Shown: positions 48,331 to 56,119 of the stretch, one piece after another | How the letters are laid out: every line of letters begins with the position of its first letter | Numbering within the stretch: position 1 is the first letter of the stretch | Source: Pontibacter actiniarum | GTDB taxonomy: Bacteria > Bacteroidota > Bacteroidia > Cytophagales > Hymenobacteraceae | DNA length: 64,000 nucleotides | Assembly: GCF_003585765.1 (NCBI RefSeq) | Contig: NZ_CP021235.1 | Span: forward strand, 2,976,001-3,040,000 | Direction: 5' to 3' | Position numbers and translations under genes: made by a program | Notes under the pieces: model-generated | The model's input: only the letters and a program-made list of their open reading frames with translations | Told to the model about the DNA's origin: nothing | Database searches by the model: none

Positions 48331-50796
48331 TTACTGCACCGGGCGGTTCTTCACATACTTGTCCAGCCACTGGTCCATCTCCCACAGCATGTGCAGGATG
48401 GACTCTTTCGCACGGTAGCCGTGGCTCTCGGCTGGCAGGAACACCAGGCGGGCAGTGGCGCCGTGGCCTTTCAGGGCGTTGTAAAAGCGCTCGCTCTGGA
48501 TCGGGAACGTGCCGGAGTTGTTGTCGGCCTCCCCGTGGATGAGCAGGATCGGCTCGTTCACTTTATTGGCGAACGAGAACGGCGACATCTGGAAGTATAC
48601 TTCCGGGGCGTCCCAGTAGGTACGCTCCTCCGCCTGGAAACCGAACGGGGTGAGGGTACGGTTATAGGCGCCGCTGCGTGCGATACCGGCCGCAAACAGG
48701 TCGGAGTGCGCCAGCAGGTTGCCTGTCATAAAGGCCCCGTAGGAGTGCCCGCCTACAGCCACACGCTTCGGGTCTACTACGCCCATCTCCACCACTTCGT
48801 TGATGGCGGCCTTAGCGCTGGCCACCAGCTGCTGCACATAGGTGTCGTTTGGCTGGGCGTCGCCCTCTCCCACAATCGGGATGTCGGTTCTGTCGAGCAC
48901 CGCATAGCCCTGCGTCACCCAAAACAGCGGCGAGCCCCAGCTGATGCGCGTGAACTCATACGGCGACCCTTTCACCTGGCCTGCGGCATCGGCACTCTTA
49001 AACTCGCGCGGGTAGGCCCACAGCAGCATCGGAAGCGGCGCATCGCCCTTCTTGAAGTCCTTCGGCAAGTATAAAACAGCCGTCAGGTTCACCCCGTCTT
49101 CCCGCTTATACTGCAGCATCTGCTTTTGCACGCCCTCCAGCTGTGGGTTCGGGTGCGGGAAAGCCGTTACCTGCGTCAGCTTCTTATCGTCCATGTCGCG
49201 CACGAAGTAGTTCGGCGGGTCGTTTTCAGACTCTCTCCTGGTGATGATCTTCTTATTTTTTAAGTCGATGATATCCACCGGGCGCTCATAGTACGGCGCC
49301 TCTGACCGCCACAGGATATCCGCCTTTTTCGATTTCAGGTTAAACTCGCTGACAAAAGGCCTGTTGCCCTCCGGCGAGCCGCCTTCAGACACCATGTAAA
49401 TGTTCTGCTTCTTCTTGTCGGTGAGCAGCACACTGCGGCCATACTGGTTTTTGGTAAATACCGGGGAGCCCGGGTCGTTGTAGTTGTCTTCGTAAGAGCG
49501 GTCGATCAAAACTACGCCGGCCTTAGACGGTTTGGACGGGTCAACCAAAGTGCTGCGCTCCTGGCGGGTTTTCCACCAGCGCTCGTTTACAATGGCCATG
49601 TCCTCGCCCCAGGCCACGCCTCGGTAGCGGAGCTTTGTAGAGGCCAGTTTGGTGGGCTCGGCCGTGAAGGGGGCGCTCAGCATGTACACGTTATCGCGCA
49701 CAGCGGCTTCCTTGTTGGCATCGCCTCCGTCCTGCGCCTCTGCCCAGTACAGGGTAGCCGGCTTATCGGGGCGCCAGCTGTAGTTACGCGGGCCCTTGGC
49801 CACGGCATCAAAGGCAATGGGAATGTCTTCGGCCAAAGGCAGCTTTGCCAGCTCCTTTACCTTTTGGCCATCACGGCTCCACACCTCCACTTTGTAGGGG
49901 AAGTAGTAATGCGGCACCAGGTAGGAATAGGGCTTCTGGATCGTTTCCACCAGCAGGTACTGCCCGTCAGGCGAGGACTCCATACTTTTGATGATACCGG
50001 CCTCCCCGATCGGCTCCTGCTTTCCGTCCAGTGTTACCAGCTTAAGCTGTGTCTGCATGTAATAGTCAAACAGCTGCTCGTCGTTCCGGTTCTTCAGCAG
50101 GTCCTGGTACGTGCGCGAAGGCTTGGCCTTGCCGATGTTCTGCTGCACCGTTGGGCCGGCTGGCACGCCGGAGGCCTTCGGCATCTCGCCGCGCTGCTCG
50201 TCCACAAACTTTACAACGAGCGTCTTGCTGTCCGAGAGCCACTCAAACGGGCGGCCGCTGTAGGCGTCGTTAACAACGGCATCGGTTAGTTTACGGGCTT
50301 CTTTTGTACCCAAATCAACGAGCCAAAGCTCAATGCCGTTGGCTTTGGTGTTGGTAAAGGCAACGTGCTTCTCATCCGGCGACCAGGCCATGTTAGCCAG
50401 CTGCGCGTCCTGCGGAAGGCCTTTTATCTGGAACTCATCGGCGTTGCTTACTTTCTTCAGCTTAACGTTACTGTAATAGTAGCCGCGGCTGGGGCCATTG
50501 GTGGCCGGGTTGATGCGCATGCCAGCCAAACGGCTTTCAGGGGCAGACACCTCCGCTATGCTCGGGTAGCCCGGGCTCTCGAGCAGCAGCATCCAGTCTC
50601 CTTTGGCGCTTATGCTGACAGAAGGCGTGTTGGGCGCCTCGATAATGGCGGCGATGGTTTCGGGGGGCCGCTGGTACCCGCTGTTGGCATCCTGCCCGCC
50701 CTGGGCCAGGGCAACAGGCGCAGCTCCGCCCAGCAGCAGCAGGCACAGCAGGCGCGAGGCCATGCGCCTGGCCTTCTTCGTTTTTGTGAGATTCAT
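48331..50796 (-). CDS. Exported S9-family serine peptidase (glutamyl endopeptidase-like)
   Basis: A protein of 821 residues with a signal peptide (LLCLLLLGGAAPVALAQ), a beta-propeller domain and a C-terminal alpha/beta-hydrolase. The catalytic triad can be placed: Ser685 in VGGHSYGAFMTG, Asp758 in LIHGEADNN and His792 in PAESHGYRAKE. The run YPREFKSADAAGQVKGSPYE and the G-H-S-Y-G-A elbow resemble plant chloroplast glutamyl endopeptidase-like S9D proteins. It probably degrades peptides in the periplasm. It starts 290 bases from the divergent M28 peptidase gene. Confidence 0.9.
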   Translation of the reverse strand: MNLTKTKKARRMASRLLCLLLLGGAAPVALAQGGQDANSGYQRPPETIAAIIEAPNTPSVSISAKGDWMLLLESPGYPSIAEVSAPESRLAGMRINPATNGPSRGYYYSNVKLKKVSNADEFQIKGLPQDAQLANMAWSPDEKHVAFTNTKANGIELWLVDLGTKEARKLTDAVVNDAYSGRPFEWLSDSKTLVVKFVDEQRGEMPKASGVPAGPTVQQNIGKAKPSRTYQDLLKNRNDEQLFDYYMQTQLKLVTLDGKQEPIGEAGIIKSMESSPDGQYLLVETIQKPYSYLVPHYYFPYKVEVWSRDGQKVKELAKLPLAEDIPIAFDAVAKGPRNYSWRPDKPATLYWAEAQDGGDANKEAAVRDNVYMLSAPFTAEPTKLASTKLRYRGVAWGEDMAIVNERWWKTRQERSTLVDPSKPSKAGVVLIDRSYEDNYNDPGSPVFTKNQYGRSVLLTDKKKQNIYMVSEGGSPEGNRPFVSEFNLKSKKADILWRSEAPYYERPVDIIDLKNKKIITRRESENDPPNYFVRDMDDKKLTQVTAFPHPNPQLEGVQKQMLQYKREDGVNLTAVLYLPKDFKKGDAPLPMLLWAYPREFKSADAAGQVKGSPYEFTRISWGSPLFWVTQGYAVLDRTDIPIVGEGDAQPNDTYVQQLVASAKAAINEVVEMGVVDPKRVAVGGHSYGAFMTGNLLAHSDLFAAGIARSGAYNRTLTPFGFQAEERTYWDAPEVYFQMSPFSFANKVNEPILLIHGEADNNSGTFPIQSERFYNALKGHGATARLVFLPAESHGYRAKESILHMLWEMDQWLDKYVKNRPVQ

Positions 50797-51085
50797 AAGA
50801 GGTGTGAGGTTAGTTTAAGTTTAGCGGTTAGACAAGAATCAGGAATCATGGTTTAAATATATAGTAATAATCATTACCTTAGAAGAAGCAAGACCTTCGT
50901 TACCAGTTAAATGCGAAACGGGCCTGCCTACCGTGTTGCCGGGCGGGGCTGTAAACTGTGCCAGGGAGGCATGCGCCGTGGAGGTAGCGCGCCTGCAGGC
51001 GATAAGGCAAAGCAGCCATTTGCTGGCTTGGCTTCTTTCGATGATCACACTGATTTTTAAATACGATAACCACCTTTAACAACTC

Positions 51086-52642
51086 ATGAAAAAAAGAACT
51101 CTCCTAGCCACCGCTTTGCTCCTGCAGTTTGCCTTTGCGGCGCAGGCACAGCAAGAGCCTGTCAACCTTGATGCCGTGCACCGCATCAAGCAGGAAGGCC
51201 TGCAGAACTCGCAGGTCATGCAAACGGCCTTTTACCTCACAGACGTGTCCGGGCCCCGCCTTTCCGGCTCGCCGGGGCTGATGCGGGCAAGCGAGTGGGC
51301 AAAGAAACAGCTGATCGACTGGGGGCTGCAGAACGCACGCCTGGAAGAGTGGGGAGAGTTTGGCCGCGGCTGGGAAGTTGAGAAGTCCTACATTGCGATG
51401 GCCGCGCCCTACTACCAGCAGCTGATCGCCACCCCCAAAGCCTGGACACCCGGCACCGACGGAGCGGTAAACGCAGAGGCCGTGCTGGTGCACCTCGAGA
51501 AGGAGGAAGACCTGGAGCAGTACAGAGGCAAGCTCAAGGGAAAGGTCATACTTACCAAAATCGACGAGAAGGCCGAGACCTCCTTTGAGGCTGATGCCAA
51601 GCGCTACACAGAAGAAGAGCTGCACGAGCTGGCCATGAGCCTGGAGGCCAGCAGAAGCCAGAGCCGCTGGACGCCCGAGCGCATAGCAGCGTACAGAGCC
51701 CGCATGGCACTTCTAAGCAAGGCAAACGAGTTTTTCCAGCAGGAAGGCGCCGCTGTTTTGCTTAGCTCCCGTGGCGGCACCCACGGCACTCACTTCACCA
51801 GCAACGGCTCTCCTTATGCCCCCGACGCCAAACCGACGCTCCCGGAACTGGAAATGGGCCTGGAGGACTACAACCGTATCGTGCGCCTGCTGGAGGCCAA
51901 GCAGCCAGTAAAGCTGGAGGTTGAGACCAAAACCCGTTTCTTCTCCGACGACTTGAAAGGCTACAACGTGGTGGCCGAAATCCCCGGCACAGACAAAAAG
52001 CTGAAGGACGAGGTCGTGATGCTGGGAGGCCACCTCGACTCCTGGCACGGCTCCACCGGTGCCACCGACAACGCAGCCGGCGTGGCTGTGATGATGGAGG
52101 CGGTGCGTATCCTACAGGCCGCCGGCTTTAAGCCAAAGCGCACCATTCGCATCGCCCTGTGGGGAGGCGAAGAGCAGGGCCTGCACGGCTCCAGGGGCTA
52201 TGTGAAGCAGCACTTCGGCGACCCGGCCACGATGAAACTGACCAAAGAGCACGAGAAGTTCTCCGCCTACTATAACCTCGACAACGGCACCGGCAAGATC
52301 CGGGGTATTTACCTGCAGGGCAACGATGCTGTCCGCCCCGTGATGGAGGCTTGGCTGGCTCCTTTCCATGACTTAGGCGCCACCACCACCACCATCCGCA
52401 ACACAGGCGGCACCGACCACCTGGCCTTTGACGCAGTTGGCCTTCCCGGCTTCCAGTTCATACAGGATGAGATAGAGTACGACACCCGCACCCATCACAC
52501 CAACCAGGACTCCTACGACCGCCTGCAGGCAGACGACCTGAGACAGGCGGCCACCATTGTCGCCTCGATGGTATACCACACAGCTATGCGCGACAAAAAG
52601 CTGCCGCGCAAGCCACTGCCAAAGCCGCGGGAGGCATCCTGA
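51086..52642 (+). CDS. Exported M28-family aminopeptidase/carboxypeptidase Q-like
   Basis: A protein of 518 residues with a signal peptide (LLQFAFAAQAQ). A protease-associated insert occupies about residues 110-250. The two-zinc M28 site follows: VMLGGHLDSWHGSTGATDNA (His and bridging Asp), IALWGGEEQGLHGSRGY (catalytic Glu-Glu), AYYNLDNGTGKIRG (Asp) and DEIEYDTRTHHTNQDSYDRL (final His). The order and the length match PGCP/carboxypeptidase Q-like enzymes. It is divergent to the S9 peptidase, so both may serve peptide scavenging. Confidence 0.92.
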   Translation: MKKRTLLATALLLQFAFAAQAQQEPVNLDAVHRIKQEGLQNSQVMQTAFYLTDVSGPRLSGSPGLMRASEWAKKQLIDWGLQNARLEEWGEFGRGWEVEKSYIAMAAPYYQQLIATPKAWTPGTDGAVNAEAVLVHLEKEEDLEQYRGKLKGKVILTKIDEKAETSFEADAKRYTEEELHELAMSLEASRSQSRWTPERIAAYRARMALLSKANEFFQQEGAAVLLSSRGGTHGTHFTSNGSPYAPDAKPTLPELEMGLEDYNRIVRLLEAKQPVKLEVETKTRFFSDDLKGYNVVAEIPGTDKKLKDEVVMLGGHLDSWHGSTGATDNAAGVAVMMEAVRILQAAGFKPKRTIRIALWGGEEQGLHGSRGYVKQHFGDPATMKLTKEHEKFSAYYNLDNGTGKIRGIYLQGNDAVRPVMEAWLAPFHDLGATTTTIRNTGGTDHLAFDAVGLPGFQFIQDEIEYDTRTHHTNQDSYDRLQADDLRQAATIVASMVYHTAMRDKKLPRKPLPKPREAS

Positions 52643-52667
52643 TGCGCATTCTCCCATAGCACCGTAA

Positions 52668-52694
52668 AAGGCCGGCAGACAATCTGCCGGCCTT
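52668..52694 (+). terminator. Rho-independent terminator of the M28 gene
   Basis: AAGGCCGGCAGA and TCTGCCGGCCTT form a perfect 12-bp stem with a 3-nt loop, followed by ATTTTTT. A TACCTTTG box at 52720-52727, 18 bases after this T-run, could be the -7 element of the ferredoxin-like gene. Confidence 0.85.
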
Positions 52695-52879
52695 ATTTTT
52701 TCCGCTGCAGGCAAACCTCTACCTTTGCTCCCGCACACCGGACAGAACTAACGTGCAGCGCTTTAGGTTATAGCTTCTGACAGATAGCCCGTGGCTACCA
52801 GAAGCAGCCGCGGCTGCGCGCGCAGGCATTCTATCCGCAGTTAAACGACAGACATCGAATTTCTCCGTAGACCCATTAC

Positions 52880-53173
52880 ATGAGCAAGAGTTTTAATACA
52901 CCTGATAAGGTAATCTATGTATGCACGGGCAGTAAGTGCAAAAAGAAAGGCGGCAAGGACCTGGGCAAGATGTTCCGGGGCATGATAAAAGAGCTGGGCC
53001 TGAAAGGGCAGGTGGAGGTCGTGAAGACCGACTGCACCGACCGCTGTGACTACGCCCCTGTTATCTGTATGCAGCCCGACAATTTTTGGGTGGCGCAGAC
53101 GGATGAAGCCAAGGCCAAAGAGGCCTTTGAGACGCACGTGCTACGGGCTACCCCCAAAGAGGAACCCCGGTAA
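52880..53173 (+). CDS. Thioredoxin-like [2Fe-2S] ferredoxin
   Basis: A protein of 97 residues. VIYVCTGSKCKKKGGKDL holds the first two cluster cysteines and VVKTDCTDRCDYAPVICMQP the other two, in the C-x(4)-C ... C-x(3)-C pattern of thioredoxin-like [2Fe-2S] proteins related to the NuoE C-terminal domain. The basic loop between the first pair (SKCKKKGG) is typical. It is a soluble cytosolic electron carrier with unknown partner. Its stop codon is part of a 22-bp terminator stem, and the convergent gene is ferritin. Confidence 0.88.
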   Translation: MSKSFNTPDKVIYVCTGSKCKKKGGKDLGKMFRGMIKELGLKGQVEVVKTDCTDRCDYAPVICMQPDNFWVAQTDEAKAKEAFETHVLRATPKEEPR

Positions 53174-53217
53174 AAGCAGCAAGGCCCTGAATCAGATTCA
53201 GGGCCTTGCTGCTTTTA
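53171..53217. terminator. Perfect 22-bp bidirectional terminator overlapping a stop codon
   Basis: The arms at 53171-53192 and 53196-53217 are perfectly complementary, core AAGGCCCTGAAT/ATTCAGGGCCTT, with outer TAAAAGCAGC/GCTGCTTTTA. The first three bases are the TAA stop of the ferredoxin gene. Confidence 0.88.
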
Positions 53218-53233
53218 TACATTTGCCGTAGGC

Positions 53234-53770
53234 TTAGTCTTCGTACGTTTTCTCGTAGCCAATCTTCGGTACGCGCTTGTCTATTTCGTAATGGCCTGTG
53301 CCTTCCTCGCCGATCACTTCGAAGAGCTCCAGCGCACGGCGTGCCACATACTCCTCCTCTATCTGCTCTTTCAGGAACCACTGTAAGAACGTAAAGGTCA
53401 CGTAGTCCTTCTCCTTCTGGCACTTGTCTGCTATGCGGTTAAAAGACTGCGTTACGGCTATCTCCTGCTGCAGGGCCTGCTCAAAAACGCCTCTAAACGA
53501 TTCGAACTCAACCTGCACGTTGGTTACCTCCGGCGAAACAGCACGCCCACCCATGTCTGAAACAAACTTGAACAGGCGCAGCATGTGCTCCCGCTCCTCA
53601 TCCGATTGCTTCTTAAAGTAGCCGGCGCTGAAGTCGAAGCCGTTGCGGTCGCACCAGCTGCTCATGGCCAGGTACATGGCAGACGCTTCCGCCTCCATCT
53701 TAATCTGATCGTTCAGTGATTTTTCTATAGTCTCTGTCAGAGAGGTTCTAAGTCTCAGTAAGTCTTTCAT
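53234..53770 (-). CDS. Ferritin
   Basis: A protein of 178 residues with the four-helix ferritin fold. The ferroxidase ligands are recognisable: Glu in LNDQIKMEAEASAMYLAMSS, the E-x-x-H pair in KKQSDEEREHMLRLF, Glu in ALQQEIAVTQSFN and Q/E positions in FLQWFLKEQIEEE. It stores iron as a 24-mer and limits Fenton chemistry. The promoter candidate upstream and the neighbouring iron-sulfur protein suggest iron-linked regulation, though no Fur-like box is obvious directly at its start. Confidence 0.92.
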   Translation of the reverse strand: MKDLLRLRTSLTETIEKSLNDQIKMEAEASAMYLAMSSWCDRNGFDFSAGYFKKQSDEEREHMLRLFKFVSDMGGRAVSPEVTNVQVEFESFRGVFEQALQQEIAVTQSFNRIADKCQKEKDYVTFTFLQWFLKEQIEEEYVARRALELFEVIGEEGTGHYEIDKRVPKIGYEKTYED

Positions 53771-53833
53771 AAAGTTGGGTGTTTAGGTAGTAATGAGAGC
53801 GTGCACCGTGCCCGGTGCCTCCTCTTTCATACT

Positions 53834-53865
53834 TCAATATAAGCACTTTTGTTGTGCCCAGGCAA
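53834..53865 (-). promoter_or_regulatory. Candidate ferritin promoter
   Basis: On the minus strand TTG is followed after 21 bases by TATATTGA, one base off TAnnTTTG in two positions. It lies about 65 bases before the ferritin ATG. Confidence 0.4.
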
Positions 53866-53895
53866 CACCCCGATGAAATACAGAAATAGTCTAAA

Positions 53896-53925
53896 TTAAA
53901 AAAGCACAGCCTTCGCAGCTGTGCT
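53896..53925 (-). terminator. Rho-independent terminator
   Basis: On the minus strand AGCACAGC pairs with GCTGTGCT around a 7-nt loop and runs directly into TTTTTTAATTT. It ends the transcript of the unknown 117-residue gene. Confidence 0.82.
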
Positions 53926-53952
53926 CCACACATGTTCTAAAAGAGAGCGGCG

Positions 53953-54306
53953 CTACACCAGCTCGGCATGCAGGCACTCGTGCAGCATGCTGTTCAGCTC
54001 CAGCATAAAACGCGCACCAGCCAACAGCTCCTTCAGGCTGCAAAGCTCCGGCAGCGTGAGCACATAGCAGCGGTCGCAGCCACAAACGGTCACAATGTCA
54101 AAGTCAGCGGCGCGTGCCGGGCTGCTGGCCATCTCATCCAGGTTAATGCTGTCTACGGCATGCTTCAGGCGCAGAAAAGCCTCTATCTTCAGCAGGGAGC
54201 GCTGGCCTGCAAAGTCCAGCATAATGCGGTTGCGGCGGTCGCACTGGTATACGGCGCCTGCCTCTGATGTATAAATTTCTGCGAGATGGGTGGCTGTATC
54301 GATCAT
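53953..54306 (-). CDS. Unknown cysteine-containing small protein
   Basis: A soluble protein of 117 residues, MIDTATHLAEIYTSEAGAVY onward. A first part contains QCDRRNRIMLDFAGQRSLL. A cysteine cluster, VTVCGCDRCYVLTL, with three Cys in six residues could bind metal, and a helical C-terminus follows (LLAGARFMLELNSMLHECLH). It has a textbook promoter and terminator and is divergent to a cupin gene with which it shares dyad operators. It sits beside ferritin. No family can be named; a metal-linked role is only an inference. Confidence 0.65.
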   Translation of the reverse strand: MIDTATHLAEIYTSEAGAVYQCDRRNRIMLDFAGQRSLLKIEAFLRLKHAVDSINLDEMASSPARAADFDIVTVCGCDRCYVLTLPELCSLKELLAGARFMLELNSMLHECLHAELV

Positions 54307-54346
54307 GTGGCGTATCTTAGCTGTATGCGGCTTTGCTGTTGTCCTG

Positions 54347-54378
54347 CAAAACTAACTACTATTTAGAACCAGTCCAAA
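54347..54378 (-). promoter_or_regulatory. Canonical promoter of the unknown 117-residue gene
   Basis: On the minus strand TTTG, exactly 20 bases, then TAGTTTTG, a full match to the Bacteroidota consensus. The -7 box lies about 40 bases before the ATG. The -33 box lies inside the first dyad repeat. Confidence 0.65.
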
Positions 54379-54414
54379 TAAAAACGTAAGCTTATTTAGA
54401 ACAGATTCAGATAA
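54360..54414. promoter_or_regulatory. Two dyad-like direct repeats (probable operator pair)
   Basis: TATTTAGAACCAGTCCAAATAA at 54360-54381 and TATTTAGAACAGATTCAGATAA at 54393-54414 are identical at 17 of 22 positions and 33 bases apart, about three helical turns. Each is an imperfect palindrome (TATTTnGA...TC-nAnATA). The first covers the -33 region of the minus-strand promoter; the second lies 46 bases before the cupin ATG. Confidence 0.5.
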
Positions 54415-54460
54415 GTTGAAAGAAAGCAGAAAACAGGCAAAACCGGAAGAACGCAAAAGC

Positions 54461-54835
54461 ATGGAAAAGAACATAGACAAGGTAAACCTGGCAGAGAAGT
54501 TCGGCCAGTTCTCAGACCACTGGAACCCGCGCATTGTAGGCGAGCTAAACGGGCAGCAAGTTAAAATTGCCAAGTTTCTGGGCCCCTTTGAGTGGCACCA
54601 CCACGAGCACGAGGATGAGTTTTTCCTGGTGATAAAGGGGGAGTTTGAAATGCACCTGCGCGACAAGGTGGTCACGCTGAAGCCGGGCGAATGCATGGTT
54701 GTACCGCGCGGCGTGGAGCACCGGCCTGTTGCCAGCCAGGAAGCGGAGGTGCTGATGTTTGAGCCTGCCAGCACCGTGAACACCGGCAACCTGCAAGGCA
54801 GCGAGCGCACCCGAAAAGACCTGGAGCGGCTGTAG
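54461..54835 (+). CDS. Cupin-domain protein
   Basis: A protein of 124 residues, MEKNIDKVNLAEKFGQFSDH onward. It is a single-domain cupin. WHHHEHEDEFFLVIKGEFEM holds motif 1 (H-x-H ... E ... G) and LKPGECMVVPRGVEHRPVAS holds motif 2 (P-x-G ... P-x-x-x-x-H). The metal ligands (two or three His and one Glu) are therefore present. Such small cupins can be isomerases, dioxygenases or sensors; the activity cannot be read. The ATG was preferred over an upstream TTG. It is divergent to the Cys-rich unknown protein across shared dyads. Confidence 0.85.
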   Translation: MEKNIDKVNLAEKFGQFSDHWNPRIVGELNGQQVKIAKFLGPFEWHHHEHEDEFFLVIKGEFEMHLRDKVVTLKPGECMVVPRGVEHRPVASQEAEVLMFEPASTVNTGNLQGSERTRKDLERL

Positions 54836-54854
54836 CCGCTACTGGCTGAAAGTC

Positions 54855-54894
54855 ATACTTGGGTGCAGCTTTTCTGCCAGCTGCACCCAAGTAT
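54855..54894. terminator. Terminator hairpin with AAGTAT arms
   Basis: ATACTTGGGTGCAGC and GCTGCACCCAAGTAT form a perfect 15-bp stem around a T-rich 10-nt loop. The right arm merges into the AAGTAT tandem array. It lies between convergent genes. Confidence 0.75.
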
Positions 54895-54924
54895 AAGTAT
54901 AAGTATAAGTATAAGTATAAGTAT
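54889..54924 (+). repeat. Six tandem AAGTAT hexamers
   Basis: Six exact copies of AAGTAT (36 bp) follow the terminator stem. The unit is part of the 7-mer AAGTATA that is scattered through the whole window in coding and non-coding DNA. Confidence 0.95.
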
Positions 54925-54949
54925 AAACAGCACTGCTTTGGTGTTGCTG

Positions 54950-55996
54950 CTACAGCTTGCCGTTCACAACGTGCGGGGCCTTCACCAGTATGGTTTTCAG
55001 GTTCAGGCGCACAAGGTCGCCCATGTTCTCGCATTTCAGAAACTCTTTGCTGTTGTGGTGCCTTGCCAGTTCCTTCTTTAGCTGCTCAATTTTCTCAGGC
55101 GTGGAAATCTCATCCGTGCGCATGCAGTCAATCAGGTCCTTGAGGCGGTAGCGGGCCGACTTCAGGCGACGGAACATGAGGGTGCGCTCCTCGTTCTGGT
55201 ACTGCTTTACGACGTCCGGCTTCAGGAGCCGCAGCACCTGCTCCACAATCACGTTGTTATCCTTAAAGAACTGAGGCAGGTACATGGTTTTCTTGCCTTC
55301 GTAGGACTGCTGGTCAAAGTCGATGGGCCGCACGCGGTACTGCTCGTCCTCGAAATCGGGCGTTACGTCCACCACATAGTTATAGGAGCGCATATCGCCG
55401 AGCAGGCGCACAAAGCAGCGCTCGTTAAACTTTACAAACTCCTTGGCTATGCGCACTTTGTTGGTGGTGGGGCGTTCTATAAAATCCTTGATGAACACAT
55501 CGCCGGGAATACCCGCAATATGCTCCTCTATGAGCGAGTCGCCGTCTACCAGGTAGTTGATGCGGCTAGGCGACAGGATATGCTCCAGCTCCAGACCGTA
55601 CATGCGCGAGGCATCGGCACGCTTCAGGTAAAAATAATCGTAGTTGTCGTTGAGCTGGTTCATGATCTGCACCCGGAAGGGGTTTGAGTTGCCGAAGGTG
55701 CAGTAGTCAATGCGCGACACGTACAAATGCTCCATCACCGACATATCACCGTCGGTTTTCAGCAGCGCATAAATCATGGTGAGGCCGCGGCTCAGCTCCT
55801 GCTGCGTCTGCTGATCGTAGATCACGGACTCCCACAGCGTGTCGTTGCCCTTTTTGTCGTAGTACGGGTACGAATCGGAGTAATGCAGCAGGTCTTCGTA
55901 CAGCACGGGCAGCTTCGTTTCGCGGTCGTAATAGTGCAGGTACCGGCGGAGCCCCTTGCTGATCGGGTAAAACAGCTTCTTCTTTGAGATGTACAC
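54950..55996 (-). CDS. Unknown protein with kinase-like (APH-type) motifs
   Basis: A soluble protein of 348 residues starting at GTG. Several stretches fall in the order of a protein-kinase-like/APH fold. FYLKRADASRMYGLELEHIL is a candidate Lys strand and Glu helix. LIEEHIAGIPGDVF is like the hinge of phosphotransferases, LLGDMRSYNYVVDV (residues 198-211) is like the catalytic G-D-x-x-x-x-N loop, and RVRPIDFDQQSY (221-232) is like the metal-binding I-D-F-D. The catalytic His is replaced by Leu-Gly. The C-terminal 100 residues are helical and charged. I infer a divergent small-molecule or protein kinase, but the family is not established. It precedes no obvious partner; the LytTR regulator lies upstream. 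Confidence 0.6.
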   Translation of the reverse strand: MYISKKKLFYPISKGLRRYLHYYDRETKLPVLYEDLLHYSDSYPYYDKKGNDTLWESVIYDQQTQQELSRGLTMIYALLKTDGDMSVMEHLYVSRIDYCTFGNSNPFRVQIMNQLNDNYDYFYLKRADASRMYGLELEHILSPSRINYLVDGDSLIEEHIAGIPGDVFIKDFIERPTTNKVRIAKEFVKFNERCFVRLLGDMRSYNYVVDVTPDFEDEQYRVRPIDFDQQSYEGKKTMYLPQFFKDNNVIVEQVLRLLKPDVVKQYQNEERTLMFRRLKSARYRLKDLIDCMRTDEISTPEKIEQLKKELARHHNSKEFLKCENMGDLVRLNLKTILVKAPHVVNGKL

Positions 55997-56003
55997 CTTT
56001 TTT

Positions 56004-56106
56004 GAATTATGAATTACGGATTATGAATGGGTGGTCTTTTATACGCTCATTTAGCAAACATACGTCCCCCTTCAATTTCCAACTTTTAATCCATAATTAA
56101 TAATTC
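56004..56106. repeat. 103-bp element with 20-bp imperfect inverted termini
   Basis: GAATTATGAATTACGGATTA (56004-56023) is complementary to TAATCCATAATTAATAATTC (56087-56106) except at two positions. The 63 bases between are non-coding. The ends are AT-rich repeats of the AATTATGAATTA kind that recur in Bacteroidota intergenic DNA. It lies between the kinase-like gene and the LytTR gene. Confidence 0.6.
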
Positions 56107-56119
56107 CCAATGGAGAAGG

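Noticed and set aside
54889..54924. CRISPR-like array
   Set aside because: The repeats are 6-bp tandem units without spacers, so this is a simple sequence repeat.
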